From an uncultured Flavobacteriaceae bacterium (GTDB lineage Bacteria > Bacteroidota > Bacteroidia > Flavobacteriales > Flavobacteriaceae), in contig CALSLW010000004.1 in NCBI GenBank assembly GCA_943787295.1, positions 1-64,000 on the forward strand: a stretch of 64,000 nucleotides of DNA, in the 5' to 3' direction. Under the pieces are notes generated by a model. The model was not told the origin of the DNA. It made no database searches and was given only the letters and a program-made list of their open reading frames with translations. The translations under genes and the position numbers were made by a program. Below are positions 20,550-29,312 of this stretch, one piece after another; within the stretch, counting starts at the first letter, position 1, and every line of letters starts with the position of its first letter.

Positions 20550-20579
20550 CAAATATAAGTATTCTAAGCAAACATCAAA
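20550..20579 (-). promoter_or_regulatory. Bacteroidota-type promoter of the large lipoprotein gene
   Basis: On the minus strand TTTG, an 18-base spacer and TATATTTG fit the known Bacteroidota pattern (TTTG, 17-20 bases, TAnnTTTG). The predicted start near 20,543 leaves a leader of about 54 bases, AT-rich and without Shine-Dalgarno sequence, as usual in this phylum. Confidence 0.7.
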
Positions 20580-20637
20580 TGTTTTTATTAAAAAAAAAAG
20601 GATTTTCGAGGATAATATTCTAATAAAGAGCACATAT

Positions 20638-20664
20638 AAAAAAACCCTCTACTAGAGAGGGTTT
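20638..20664 (-). terminator. Orphan minus-strand terminator hairpin
   Basis: AAACCCTCT, loop ACTAG, AGAGGGTTT form a 9-base-pair stem. On the minus strand it is followed by seven T. The nearest upstream minus gene (DUF2147) ends 700 bases away, so it may end that long transcript, an unseen small RNA, or a lost gene. Its stem resembles the terminator at 18,097 (both contain AAACCCTC). Confidence 0.6.
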
Positions 20665-21362
20665 AAAGATTTTTAAGACTTTTCTACAAAGCATTAACGG
20701 TATTTATAATGCAATAATACAACAATAATCTAACAAATTTGACAAATAGCACCTCATTTTTATTAACAATTCTTAATAAAATAATTGTCTGGAGCTTATA
20801 GTCAAGAAGATGCACTCGCTATAATAGTCAATGATACCTTAAGCTGCTTAAAAAAGTAATTAGTTAAAAGCGAATAAACTTGAAGTAGGCCTACCGGAAG
20901 TTAAATCCAAGTTAGCGTCAATTGCTTAAGCCTTACAAGATAATTCATATACCCTAGCTAACTTTAAAAATATAATATTGATGGGATTATTGAAAACAAT
21001 TCCATTGTGTCACTCAACAGTCCCATCAATAGTATCCCATTTTTGGAATTGGCAGTAACTTTAGTCTAAAGGGCTTTAAAGGCGATTAATGTAAACTGAT
21101 AAACACAGATGGTAACCGCGCAAAAACACAATAACAAATTGAAAAAACTGAAATTTTCGGTAACATGGGGTGATTGCCTCGAAGTAATCTAAGAGGAGAT
21201 GATTTTTTTTCAACTAAATTATTACATTAAACTTCTTCTCTTCAATTGGTGAACATGGCCGGCTTTTCAAGAGAAACTGTTTTCCTTATTTTTATATGGT
21301 AGGTCATGAAGAAACATCTAGTTAAGCCTATAATTTTAGGCTGATTTCATCATTTATAAGAA
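20665..21362. other. Gene-free stretch with an inverted repeat; possibly decayed sequence
   Basis: No credible open frame on either strand over about 700 bases. Short in-frame pieces on the plus strand (EDALAIIVNDTLSCLKK near 20,810; INSIPFLELAVTLV near 21,030) could be remnants of a lost gene, but I recognise none. A small hairpin AGCCTA/TAGGCT lies at 21,325-21,342, shortly after the DUF2147 stop. Confidence 0.4.
20977..21030. repeat. Inverted repeat, 10-base arms
   Basis: ATTGATGGGA (20977-20986) and its exact reverse complement TCCCATCAAT (21021-21030) flank 34 bases that contain a further small ACAAT/ATTGT pair. It could fold as an RNA hairpin or be a small mobile-element remnant. No target duplication was seen. 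Confidence 0.5.
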
Positions 21363-21773
21363 TTATGACTTACGCTTCCAGATCTGTGTTCTCCCTAAAA
21401 AAGAAAAACCCAAAAATCCGCGTACATTTAGGGTATTAGCATCGGCTAAACTAATCGTGCAATCATATGACTTTCCGTTAGCAGGATCCATGATATCTCC
21501 ATCTGTCCAAATATCACCGTCTTGCACCAGGCCTTTCACTATAACTAAACCCTCGATAGGTTGATCTTTCTCTCTGCCTTTACAATTGACACATACTTTA
21601 CCTTGATCTTCTGGTAGTAACAGTCGTTCGATACGTCCATAGAGTTTGCCGTCCTCTATATATAGGACAATTTCTGATTTTTCAACCCCGGTCTCATCAT
21701 CAATATTGACCCATGTGCCAATAACACTATTGGGTTGAAAAGAAAATAAAAGTGCTGCGATTAATGCTTTCAT
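21363..21773 (-). CDS. DUF2147 family secreted protein
   Basis: A 136-residue exported protein. After a short signal peptide (MKALIAALLFSF) come the family blocks VIGTWVNIDDETGVEKSEI, YGRIERLLLPEDQGKVCVNC, DIWTDGDIMDPANGKSYDC and LNVRGFLGFSFLGRTQIWKR. The W-x-x-G-x-I-x-D-P-x-x-G-x-x-Y segment is the DUF2147 signature, with a lipocalin-like beta barrel expected. The C-V-N-C pair is typical of Bacteroidota members. The function of the family is not known. Monocistronic, with a long downstream gap. Confidence 0.85.
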   Translation of the reverse strand: MKALIAALLFSFQPNSVIGTWVNIDDETGVEKSEIVLYIEDGKLYGRIERLLLPEDQGKVCVNCKGREKDQPIEGLVIVKGLVQDGDIWTDGDIMDPANGKSYDCTISLADANTLNVRGFLGFSFLGRTQIWKRKS

Positions 21774-21848
21774 GTTTTTTTTCTAAAAATAGGAAAAGAT
21801 CAAGAATTAACAGAAAATGGGTTTCAAAGTTTTATGTAACTTTCAATC

Positions 21849-22025
21849 ATGAGATATTTAAAATACCTTCTTTTGATCCTAAGCTTGATTTGCTTTTTTG
21901 AGGTTTATTATTTGCACAGCCAACTCAGTTTTATTGACAAACCTTATTTGTATGCTGGGATAGGTTTGCTAGTTACTTTCATTTACTTTTTTAGCAAACA
22001 AAAAAAGTCTGATGCCTTTCATTAA
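21849..22025 (+). CDS. Small two-helix membrane protein
   Basis: 58 residues (MRYLKYLLLILSLICFFEVY at the start) with two hydrophobic stretches, residues 4-20 and 35-50, and a lysine-rich tail KQKKSDAFH. No family recognised. It starts 75 bases from the divergent DUF2147 gene. Confidence 0.55.
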   Translation: MRYLKYLLLILSLICFFEVYYLHSQLSFIDKPYLYAGIGLLVTFIYFFSKQKKSDAFH

Positions 22026-22058
22026 AAACAAGCTTCTCAATCTCAATTTTCTGGCTGT

Positions 22059-22295
22059 ATGATACTTTCTGAAACAGAAGAAATGTTAGTAATTATTTTT
22101 GGGGCTTTTATGTTTATGGCCATCATAAGTAACACCATTAAAGACTACAGAAGAATGACTCGTGAAGCCAAAAAAGAAGTTGCACAACGCGAAAAAGACG
22201 AAGCTTATGTCAAACAACTCAAAGAGGTGATTGATTTGAAAGCCGAAAAGTTGCAAAAACAAATCAAAGAAAAAAGCGAGGAGAAGAAAAACTAA
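22059..22295 (+). CDS. Small single-span protein with charged helix
   Basis: 78 residues: one membrane segment (VIIFGAFMFMAIISNTI, about residues 10-26), then a highly charged helix likely to form a coiled coil, ending in Lys/Glu repeats. It lies 33 bases after the previous small gene in the same direction, so they may be cotranscribed. No known family. Confidence 0.5.
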   Translation: MILSETEEMLVIIFGAFMFMAIISNTIKDYRRMTREAKKEVAQREKDEAYVKQLKEVIDLKAEKLQKQIKEKSEEKKN

Positions 22296-22328
22296 ACTTA
22301 AAAAGAAAAAGGCTCCATAAAGTTTCAT

Positions 22329-22336
22329 TACATTTG
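22329..22336 (+). promoter_or_regulatory. Putative -7 box for the pirin gene
   Basis: TACATTTG matches TAnnTTTG exactly, 25 bases before the pirin ATG, giving a leader of roughly 18 bases. No clear -33 TTTG is present. Confidence 0.4.
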
Positions 22337-22361
22337 TACCTACAACAGTTATTCAATTGCA

Positions 22362-23075
22362 ATGAAAACAGTTTATCACTCCGCAGCAACAAGAGGTCAT
22401 CAAGACCATGGCTGGTTAAAGGCGAATCATTCCTTTAGTTTCGCAAACTGGCATAATCCAGAACGAGTTCACTTTGGGGCCTTAAGGGTCTTAAACGACG
22501 ATTATATAGCAGCAGGAACTGGTTTTGGAACCCATCCACATGACAATATGGAAATTATCACCATTCCACTAGTTGGAGATTTGACCCACCAGGATAGCAT
22601 GGGGCATTCTGCCGTAATTTGCGAAGGTGACATTCAAGTGATCAGTGCAGGAACGGGAATTTATCACAGTGAGCAAAACAAAAGACAGGATAGTCAAGTA
22701 GAATTATTACAATTATGGCTTTTCCCAAATGAGCAAAATGTCAGCCCGCGCTATGACCAGATTTCCATTAGAGATTTAAAAAAAGAAAACACTTTCTATC
22801 AAATCTTATCGCCAAATAAAGAAGACGAAGGCTCGTGGATCTATCAAGATGCCTGGATGTGTTTGGGAGATTTTACACAAGAAACAAAAACTTCCTATTT
22901 ATTAGGCAAGCCAAATAATGGCGTGTATATTTTTGTCATTGAAGGCAGCGCTCAAATTGGCGGACAAACACTCAGCAAGAAAGATGCTTTAGGGGTATGG
23001 GACACACCTACTATTGATTTCAATGTTGACAAAGATTCCCGCATTTTATTAATTGACGTTCCCTTAAAATTTTAA
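22362..23075 (+). CDS. Pirin family protein (YhhW-like bicupin)
   Basis: A 237-residue cytosolic bicupin. The N-terminal cupin holds the metal ligands in FGTHPHDNMEII (two His) with a further His in the GIYHSEQN segment, preceded by the pirin block FSFANWHNPERVHFGALRVL. The family member YhhW degrades quercetin in vitro; the natural role is usually unclear. Length is standard. A 46-residue gene follows at once and may share the transcript. Confidence 0.9.
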   Translation: MKTVYHSAATRGHQDHGWLKANHSFSFANWHNPERVHFGALRVLNDDYIAAGTGFGTHPHDNMEIITIPLVGDLTHQDSMGHSAVICEGDIQVISAGTGIYHSEQNKRQDSQVELLQLWLFPNEQNVSPRYDQISIRDLKKENTFYQILSPNKEDEGSWIYQDAWMCLGDFTQETKTSYLLGKPNNGVYIFVIEGSAQIGGQTLSKKDALGVWDTPTIDFNVDKDSRILLIDVPLKF

Positions 23076-23076
23076 T

Positions 23077-23217
23077 ATGATTAACGAAGAAACCCCCCTA
23101 AAACAAGCCATAAATTACTTACAAGAGCGCATCGACAAGAATGAAGTGAAAGATGCCGTTCACAAAATTAAGTTTATGACCGCGAGGGATGTCCTCAAAG
23201 AGTTGTTGAAAGGATAA
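23077..23217 (+). CDS. Small helical protein of 46 residues
   Basis: Begins 1 base after the pirin stop and encodes a charged helical protein (MINEETPLKQAINYLQERID...). Tight spacing and a codon composition like its neighbours support a real gene. No family recognised. Confidence 0.55.
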   Translation: MINEETPLKQAINYLQERIDKNEVKDAVHKIKFMTARDVLKELLKG

Positions 23218-23280
23218 AACTCACTTATTTCATCTTTTATTATCAGTCTTAGTAAAAATTAAAGATATTTGAATCTAGAG

Positions 23281-26088
23281 ATGATGAAGATGAAGAAGGT
23301 TTATCCTTATTTACTGATCTTTTTAATTGCAATAGAAAGCCTTGACCTGCTTTACGGTCAAGAAATATCTCCTATACAAGTTTTTACACCCCAGCAAACC
23401 AACCTAGGGAATCAAAATTGGATGATTTCTCAAGGAAACGATCAAACGGTCTATTTTGCGAATAATCAAGGCCTTGCTAGTTATAATGCTTCTCAATGGA
23501 AACTTCATCCTGCAGAGGACAATTCAATTATACGGTCTGTCAAAGTAATCAATGATCGTGTTTATGGCAGTAGCTATAGAGATTTTGGGTTTTGGGAAAG
23601 AGATAAAGCTGGGGAATTACAATACACCTCTCTTAGTAAAGTTCTAGGGATTGATATATTAGAAGACGAACAATTCTGGAATATTATTAAACAGCAGGAA
23701 AAGGTGGTGTTTCAGTCTTTAAATCGTTTGATTTTCTTTCATCCTGAAACCAAGGAAATCTCTTTTCTTTCAACAAAGAATACCCTTTTAAAATCATTTA
23801 AATTAGGGGAGCAACTTTATTATCAAGTACAAGATGAAGGCCTCTACCAGGCCATAGATGGCAAGGCTAAGTTGATCTCCAATGCCCCTCTATTTAAAGA
23901 TCAAAGTCTGGTCAATCTCTTTAAACAAAACAAGGGGTTCATGGTTGTGACCCAAGAAAACGGACTTTATTCTTGGCAAAATAATCAACTTTCTCCCTGG
24001 ACAAAACCCAACAAAATTTTATTAAAGCAATACAATATATATTCTGCTATACAACTTAACAACAAAGGGTATGCTCTGGGAACGGTAGGAAAAGGCTTAC
24101 TTATCTTATCAGAAGACGGGACATTAACACAAGAGCTAAACCAGGAAAAAGGCCTTTCAAACAACACCGTTCTATCCCTCTTTGAAGACCAATACTCAAA
24201 TCTGTGGCTAGGATTAGACAATGGAATTAATTTAATCAATCGATCCTCTGCCTTTAAAGAATATATTGATGTAAATGGTCAACTAGGGTCTATTTACACT
24301 TCCTCTTTACACAAGGGTTATTTGTATCTCGGCACAAATCAAGGGCTCTATGTAAAAAAGAGAGAAAATAATGAAAAATTTAAACTGATTGAAAAAACAC
24401 AAGGACAAGTATGGAATTTAACTACCATCGATGGGACTTTATTTTGTGGACATAATAGAGGCGCTTTACTGGTCAAAGGAGAAGAGGTAGAATTAGTTTC
24501 TGGTGTAATGGGAACTTGGCTATTTAAACAACACCCTAAGCAGTCTAACCTTATTTTTATGGGAAATTATACCGGTTTATATGTACTCGAAAAAAAAGCC
24601 GGAGCATGGGTTTATCGCAATAAAATATCGGGATTTGATATCTCCTCGCGCTTTTTTGAATTCAGTACTCCATCGCAAATTATCGTCAACCACGAGTACA
24701 AGGGTGTTTTCAAGATAAAGCTAGATCAAGATTACCAAAAAGCAATCGCCATAGAGTTAGATCCTGCAAGCTGTATAAGTTGTAATGCTAGTTTGGTGAA
24801 TTTTAATGAAAACATATATTACCAAGCAAAAGACAAGCTTTACAAATACAATCAAAAAGAAAACGTTTTTAAAAAAGATTCACTCTTATCTACCCTTAGC
24901 AATGTGACAGATTTTCCCCAAGGAAAATTACTTAATGACCCTACAGGAGAGTTGTGGTTATTCACAAAAAACAACCTCTACTATATAAATAAAGGGGATA
25001 AAGTACTAGCAAATGGAGTTGCATTAAATGAAAAAGATCGAAAAAATGTTTCTGGTTTTGAACATATTAATTTACTCAAAGAGAAAAACTATTTGATCGG
25101 CACAAACAAAGGTTATCTAAAAGTTGATTTAAATAATATAGACAAAGAAAAAACCAAGCCCAAATTGAGTTCAATTAATGCTGATAATAAACAAGAAAAT
25201 CGGGCTGTAAATCTAAACGAAGAAGGGAATTTACCCTTTGAATATAACAACCTTAGTTTTCAATTTACCAGTTACGATTTTAACAGATATGGAGAAACCC
25301 GCTTTCAATACATCTTAGAAGGAGAAGACGAACAATGGAGTAACTGGACAGAAAGTACAAGTATAGATTATGCCAATTTAGATTATGGGAAATACAGCTT
25401 TAAACTACGTAGTAAAAAAGGCAATTCCGTTTCTGAAATAATCACATCTCCAATAATTTATATAAATCCTCCATGGCATCTTAACAGAATTGCTATTTCA
25501 ATCTACGTCATTGTTTTTGTCATATTACTTATGCTATATAATAACTATTACAAACAGAAATTAAAACGACAACGCAATTCCCTCGAGAAGGAAAATAAAC
25601 GTTTGTTAGAAATTCAAGAACTAGAAGCCCAAAAAGAAATCATACGTTTAAAAAATGAACAGCTACAAAAAGACATCGAAGGGAAAAGTAGAGAATTAGC
25701 TGTTGCTACGATGAGTACTTTAAAACGAAATGAATATTTGAATTCCATAAAAGCAGAATTAGAAACCATTAAAGGGGAGGCTAAAGCCAAAAAACTAATA
25801 AAAAGCATTAACTCAAAACTGAAAAATAATGATGATTGGGAGTACTTTAAAAAAGCCTTTGACAACACCGATCAACCTCTTTTTAGTAAACTAAAAGACG
25901 CTCACCCCAGCTTGACTAAAAACGATTTAAAACTTTGTGCTTACCTGCGACTCAATCTATCATCTAAAGAAATTGCACCCTTATTAAACATTTCTGTTCA
26001 CAGTGTAGAAATTAAAAGATACCGCTTGAGAAAGAAAATAGGGCTTGAAAGAAGTCAAGGAATTGTGGAGTATATTATGCTCTTTTAA
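23281..26088 (+). CDS. Membrane-spanning Y_Y_Y/beta-propeller sensor with LuxR-type DNA-binding domain
   Basis: About 935 residues. Signal peptide (YPYLLIFLIAIESLDLLYG), a periplasmic part with Reg_prop beta-propeller repeats (YSNLWLGLDNGINLINRS is a typical blade), a Y_Y_Y domain (residues ~650-735, ending YGKYSFKLRSKKGNSVSE), one membrane helix (AISIYVIVFVILLMLY, ~745-760), a cytosolic coiled coil and a C-terminal LuxR-like helix-turn-helix (NLSSKEIAPLLNISVHSVEI). It lacks histidine kinase and receiver domains, so it is a one-protein transmembrane regulator comparable to SusR. I take an ATG at 23281-23290 rather than the TTG at 23269, which lies inside a GATATTTG promoter-like box. It most likely senses laminarin oligosaccharides and activates the locus downstream. 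Confidence 0.9.
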   Translation: MMKMKKVYPYLLIFLIAIESLDLLYGQEISPIQVFTPQQTNLGNQNWMISQGNDQTVYFANNQGLASYNASQWKLHPAEDNSIIRSVKVINDRVYGSSYRDFGFWERDKAGELQYTSLSKVLGIDILEDEQFWNIIKQQEKVVFQSLNRLIFFHPETKEISFLSTKNTLLKSFKLGEQLYYQVQDEGLYQAIDGKAKLISNAPLFKDQSLVNLFKQNKGFMVVTQENGLYSWQNNQLSPWTKPNKILLKQYNIYSAIQLNNKGYALGTVGKGLLILSEDGTLTQELNQEKGLSNNTVLSLFEDQYSNLWLGLDNGINLINRSSAFKEYIDVNGQLGSIYTSSLHKGYLYLGTNQGLYVKKRENNEKFKLIEKTQGQVWNLTTIDGTLFCGHNRGALLVKGEEVELVSGVMGTWLFKQHPKQSNLIFMGNYTGLYVLEKKAGAWVYRNKISGFDISSRFFEFSTPSQIIVNHEYKGVFKIKLDQDYQKAIAIELDPASCISCNASLVNFNENIYYQAKDKLYKYNQKENVFKKDSLLSTLSNVTDFPQGKLLNDPTGELWLFTKNNLYYINKGDKVLANGVALNEKDRKNVSGFEHINLLKEKNYLIGTNKGYLKVDLNNIDKEKTKPKLSSINADNKQENRAVNLNEEGNLPFEYNNLSFQFTSYDFNRYGETRFQYILEGEDEQWSNWTESTSIDYANLDYGKYSFKLRSKKGNSVSEIITSPIIYINPPWHLNRIAISIYVIVFVILLMLYNNYYKQKLKRQRNSLEKENKRLLEIQELEAQKEIIRLKNEQLQKDIEGKSRELAVATMSTLKRNEYLNSIKAELETIKGEAKAKKLIKSINSKLKNNDDWEYFKKAFDNTDQPLFSKLKDAHPSLTKNDLKLCAYLRLNLSSKEIAPLLNISVHSVEIKRYRLRKKIGLERSQGIVEYIMLF

Positions 26089-26229
26089 TAATCTCATGTA
26101 TAGTAATCCTTTAGGCTTCTTTTTAACATAATTCATTGGCCATTTAGTCTGTTAAATACTGATAATCAGCTTGTTTAATAAAAGTTAAACAAAATTTAAT
26201 CTTTTGATTACAAACCATTAAAACATCAC

Positions 26230-26247
26230 TTGTATACTTTTTGTATA
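26230..26247 (+). promoter_or_regulatory. Direct repeat TTGTATA upstream of susC, candidate activator site
   Basis: TTGTATA occurs at 26230-26236 and 26241-26247, 11 bases start to start, about one helical turn. It sits 10 bases before the putative -33 element of the susC promoter, a usual place for an activator such as the adjacent LuxR-type regulator. Confidence 0.4.
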
Positions 26248-26256
26248 GTTTTTTTG

Positions 26257-26288
26257 CTTGGTCTGTAAAACTTTTATGCCTATTATTG
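26257..26288 (+). promoter_or_regulatory. Putative promoter of the laminarin locus
   Basis: CTTG (26257-26260), a 20-base spacer and TATTATTG (26281-26288) fit the Bacteroidota promoter with one mismatch in each box, giving a leader of about 24 bases before the susC ATG. A weak -33 suits activator dependence. Confidence 0.4.
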
Positions 26289-26318
26289 TTAGCTTAACTA
26301 GAAAATAAAACTATTTAG

Positions 26319-29300
26319 ATGAAAATTTTTTTAAACCTTATTATTTGGGTTTCTTTCTGTGCGATAGGGTTTGCTCAAGACCTGACGGTTTCAGGTATCG
26401 TACTTGATTTTGAAAACAAACAACCTCTACCAGGGGCTACTGTTTTTATTGATGGTACAACTAAAGGAACAACAACCGATTTTGATGGAAATTACACCCT
26501 TGATGCTCAACAAGGGGATCGTATAACATTTGATTATGTGGGTTATCAAAGTAAGACTATTACTTTCGAAGGTAACGGAATACTTAATGTGGAATTAACT
26601 TCTGATAATGATTTGGAAGAAGTGGTTGTGGTTGGTTATGGAACTCAAAAAAGAAGTAATCTTGTAGGCTCAGTAGCAACAGTTGATGTAAAAAAAGCAA
26701 CACAAATACCTACTACTAACGTTTCTGAACTTTTACGTGGTCGCGCTGCCGGAGTGCAGGTGACTCTAGGTGATGCACGTCCAGGTGGATTCTCTAATAT
26801 TGTTATTCGTGGAAATGTATCTGTGGCGGGTGGCAACAATCCGCTTATTATTGTAGATGGACTGCCTTATGATAATTTAAATGACATATCACCTGATGAT
26901 ATTCAAAGTGTTGAAATTTTAAAGGATGCTGCCTCCACTTCTATCTATGGTGCTAGAGCATCAAATGGTGTAGTATTGGTTACTACAAAAAAAGCGAAAA
27001 GTGGCTATACCACTTTTAACTATGCAGGTTATGTAACGACTCAAACACTTACACGAAATTTTGACCTATACGATGCCGCAGGATTCTTTAATTACAAAAT
27101 GGATGCCTGGAGAGCTAGAACAGGGATTGCTAATCCTCCTTACAGATTTGTTTGGGATGAGTTTGAACTGGATTTAATAGAAAATCAAAACTATGTTGAT
27201 TGGGAAGATCTAGCGCTTCAAGATGCCCTATTAACCAATCATTCGTTAAGTTATTCTTCAGGAACTAAAAAATCAACTGTTTATTCAAGTTTAAATTATT
27301 TTTCTCAAGACGGGGTAATCCCAAATTCAGGATTTGACCGTTTACAATACAAGTTAAATTACACCCATAAATTAACCGACAAATTGAGTATTGATGGAAT
27401 ATTAAATGTCCAAAACTCAAAACAAAACAGAGAAACAGGGGGGCTTTTCTTAGCCAACCTAAGTCCTATTGCTAAGCCCTTTGATGATGAAGGAAATTTG
27501 GTGAAATACTATTTTGGGGAAGAAAATTCTAACGCCGTCAACCCACTTTGGGATCAACGCGAATCTGTAGACGAGACTGAAACAAACTTGACCGATATTA
27601 GTGTACGTTTGAATTATAAAATTACTCCTAAAATAAATTATTCCCTTAAAACATTCTTTAGAAACAGAAATACAGATCAAGGAACTTATCGTTCCTCTCT
27701 TCATTCTGCGGGAGATGAAGGAAATAATGGAATTGGTGTCTTAATTGATACTCAATATAAACAAGTTCTAGTAGAACATATCTTAAATTACAACATTTTG
27801 GACAGCGATTTTCACAACCTAGATTTTACTGGGGTACACGCCTATGACGAACAAAACTTTAAGTACAACCAATTAGACAAAGGAGATTTTGTAAACGATG
27901 CCCTAAGATATAATGGTTTAGCCTCTGATTTACTTAGTAATGGTAGAGATGTATGGAGAAGACGAGTTTTATCATTCATGGGGCGTATTCGCTACTCATA
28001 CCAAGATAAGTACTTACTTGAAGTAACTTCACGTGCAGATGGTGCTTCAGTCTTCTCTGAAGACAACAAGTGGGGGATCTTTCCAGCAGCTTCTGTGGCC
28101 TATAAAGCTGAAAAAGATCTAAATATAGAGGCAATTGATCAGTTAAAGTTTCGATTAAGCTATGGGTCTACAGGGAACCAAGGGATAAACCCATTAGAAT
28201 CCTTAGGCGTAGCTGACTATAATCCATATATATTTGGAAATACAGTCGTTAGTGGATCATCTGCATCCTCGCGATTAAGAAATCCTGGGTTACAGTGGGA
28301 AACAACCACGACCTTAAATGCAGGACTAGACTTTGAGATTTTTTCGAATCGATTTAGAGGAACGCTTGAGTATTATAAATCTAATACAAACGACTTATTA
28401 TTAGACAGGCAATTGGCTTCTTCTTCAGGTTATACGGTAACTCGATTCAATGTGGGAGAACTTCAAAATACAGGTTTAGAAATCACTTTAAACAACGCTA
28501 TCATTCAAAGCAAAGATGTTTCTTTAGACATCGGTTTGGTCTGGTCTACTAACAATAATGAGATTGTATCTTTAACCGGAGAAACACAAGTAGACCCATT
28601 AACTGGAGAGGAATATTTCATTGATATTACAGATCAATCTGGTAGACGCTTGTCTATAGGGGAATCTATCAATAGTTTATGGCAACCTGAATATGCTGGT
28701 ATTTATCAAGAAGCGGACTTTATCGCTGGAAACCCTGTAACTCCAGAAGTAGGAGCAAGACCAGGACACATTAGAGTAGTAGATCAAAATAATGATGGAC
28801 TTATCGATATTAATGATAATGTGTTTCTCAACAGAGACCCCGATTGGTATGGATCAATCAATACTACATTACGAGTAAAAAACTTCGACTTTTTTATGGA
28901 CTGGTACTTTTTACAAGGAGCTACAGCCATCAATTCAGTGTTGGCTAATGGAGAATTTTGGAAAGCTTCTGTCAATGGACCTATTGTTCCTTATTACACA
29001 GATGCGGCTCCTTCTTCACTTTGGCCAAAAGCTAATGCTACCGCTGCTTGGTTAAAGCATTTAAATTCATTCGCTGCACAGGATGCCTCTTATGTCAGAT
29101 TAAGAACGGTTACTGTAGGCTATAATTTTGGAAATGCAATAAACAACTTCTTGAATACGAAATCAGGACGTGTCTATTTTACAGGAACTAATCTATTGAC
29201 ATTAACAGATTTCTTATCCTATTCTCCAGAACAGGATTTAAGAGCAGGTGTGTTTCCTGAAACAATGAATATGACCCTTGGATTTAAATTATCGTTTTAA
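26319..29300 (+). CDS. susC: SusC/RagA-family TonB-dependent outer membrane transporter
   Basis: A 993-residue barrel importing oligosaccharides with SusD. Signal peptide (LIIWVSFCAIGFAQ), a CarboxypepD_reg-like domain (VSGIVLDFENKQPLPGATVF), a TonB-box-like stretch (LEEVVVVGYGTQKRSNLVGS), then the plug with the SusC signature (DDIQSVEILKDAASTSIYGA, followed by RASNGVVLVTTK), and a C-terminal barrel ending in the aromatic MTLGFKLSF. Size and order are typical. SusD follows after 12 bases. The neighbouring GH16, GH17 and GH30 genes point to laminarin fragments as substrate. Confidence 0.96.
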   Translation: MKIFLNLIIWVSFCAIGFAQDLTVSGIVLDFENKQPLPGATVFIDGTTKGTTTDFDGNYTLDAQQGDRITFDYVGYQSKTITFEGNGILNVELTSDNDLEEVVVVGYGTQKRSNLVGSVATVDVKKATQIPTTNVSELLRGRAAGVQVTLGDARPGGFSNIVIRGNVSVAGGNNPLIIVDGLPYDNLNDISPDDIQSVEILKDAASTSIYGARASNGVVLVTTKKAKSGYTTFNYAGYVTTQTLTRNFDLYDAAGFFNYKMDAWRARTGIANPPYRFVWDEFELDLIENQNYVDWEDLALQDALLTNHSLSYSSGTKKSTVYSSLNYFSQDGVIPNSGFDRLQYKLNYTHKLTDKLSIDGILNVQNSKQNRETGGLFLANLSPIAKPFDDEGNLVKYYFGEENSNAVNPLWDQRESVDETETNLTDISVRLNYKITPKINYSLKTFFRNRNTDQGTYRSSLHSAGDEGNNGIGVLIDTQYKQVLVEHILNYNILDSDFHNLDFTGVHAYDEQNFKYNQLDKGDFVNDALRYNGLASDLLSNGRDVWRRRVLSFMGRIRYSYQDKYLLEVTSRADGASVFSEDNKWGIFPAASVAYKAEKDLNIEAIDQLKFRLSYGSTGNQGINPLESLGVADYNPYIFGNTVVSGSSASSRLRNPGLQWETTTTLNAGLDFEIFSNRFRGTLEYYKSNTNDLLLDRQLASSSGYTVTRFNVGELQNTGLEITLNNAIIQSKDVSLDIGLVWSTNNNEIVSLTGETQVDPLTGEEYFIDITDQSGRRLSIGESINSLWQPEYAGIYQEADFIAGNPVTPEVGARPGHIRVVDQNNDGLIDINDNVFLNRDPDWYGSINTTLRVKNFDFFMDWYFLQGATAINSVLANGEFWKASVNGPIVPYYTDAAPSSLWPKANATAAWLKHLNSFAAQDASYVRLRTVTVGYNFGNAINNFLNTKSGRVYFTGTNLLTLTDFLSYSPEQDLRAGVFPETMNMTLGFKLSF

Positions 29301-29312
29301 AAGTACTGACTC

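Noticed and set aside
20700..21360. A degraded insertion sequence
   Set aside because: No transposase fragments, terminal repeats at both ends or target duplication could be found; only one inverted repeat is visible.
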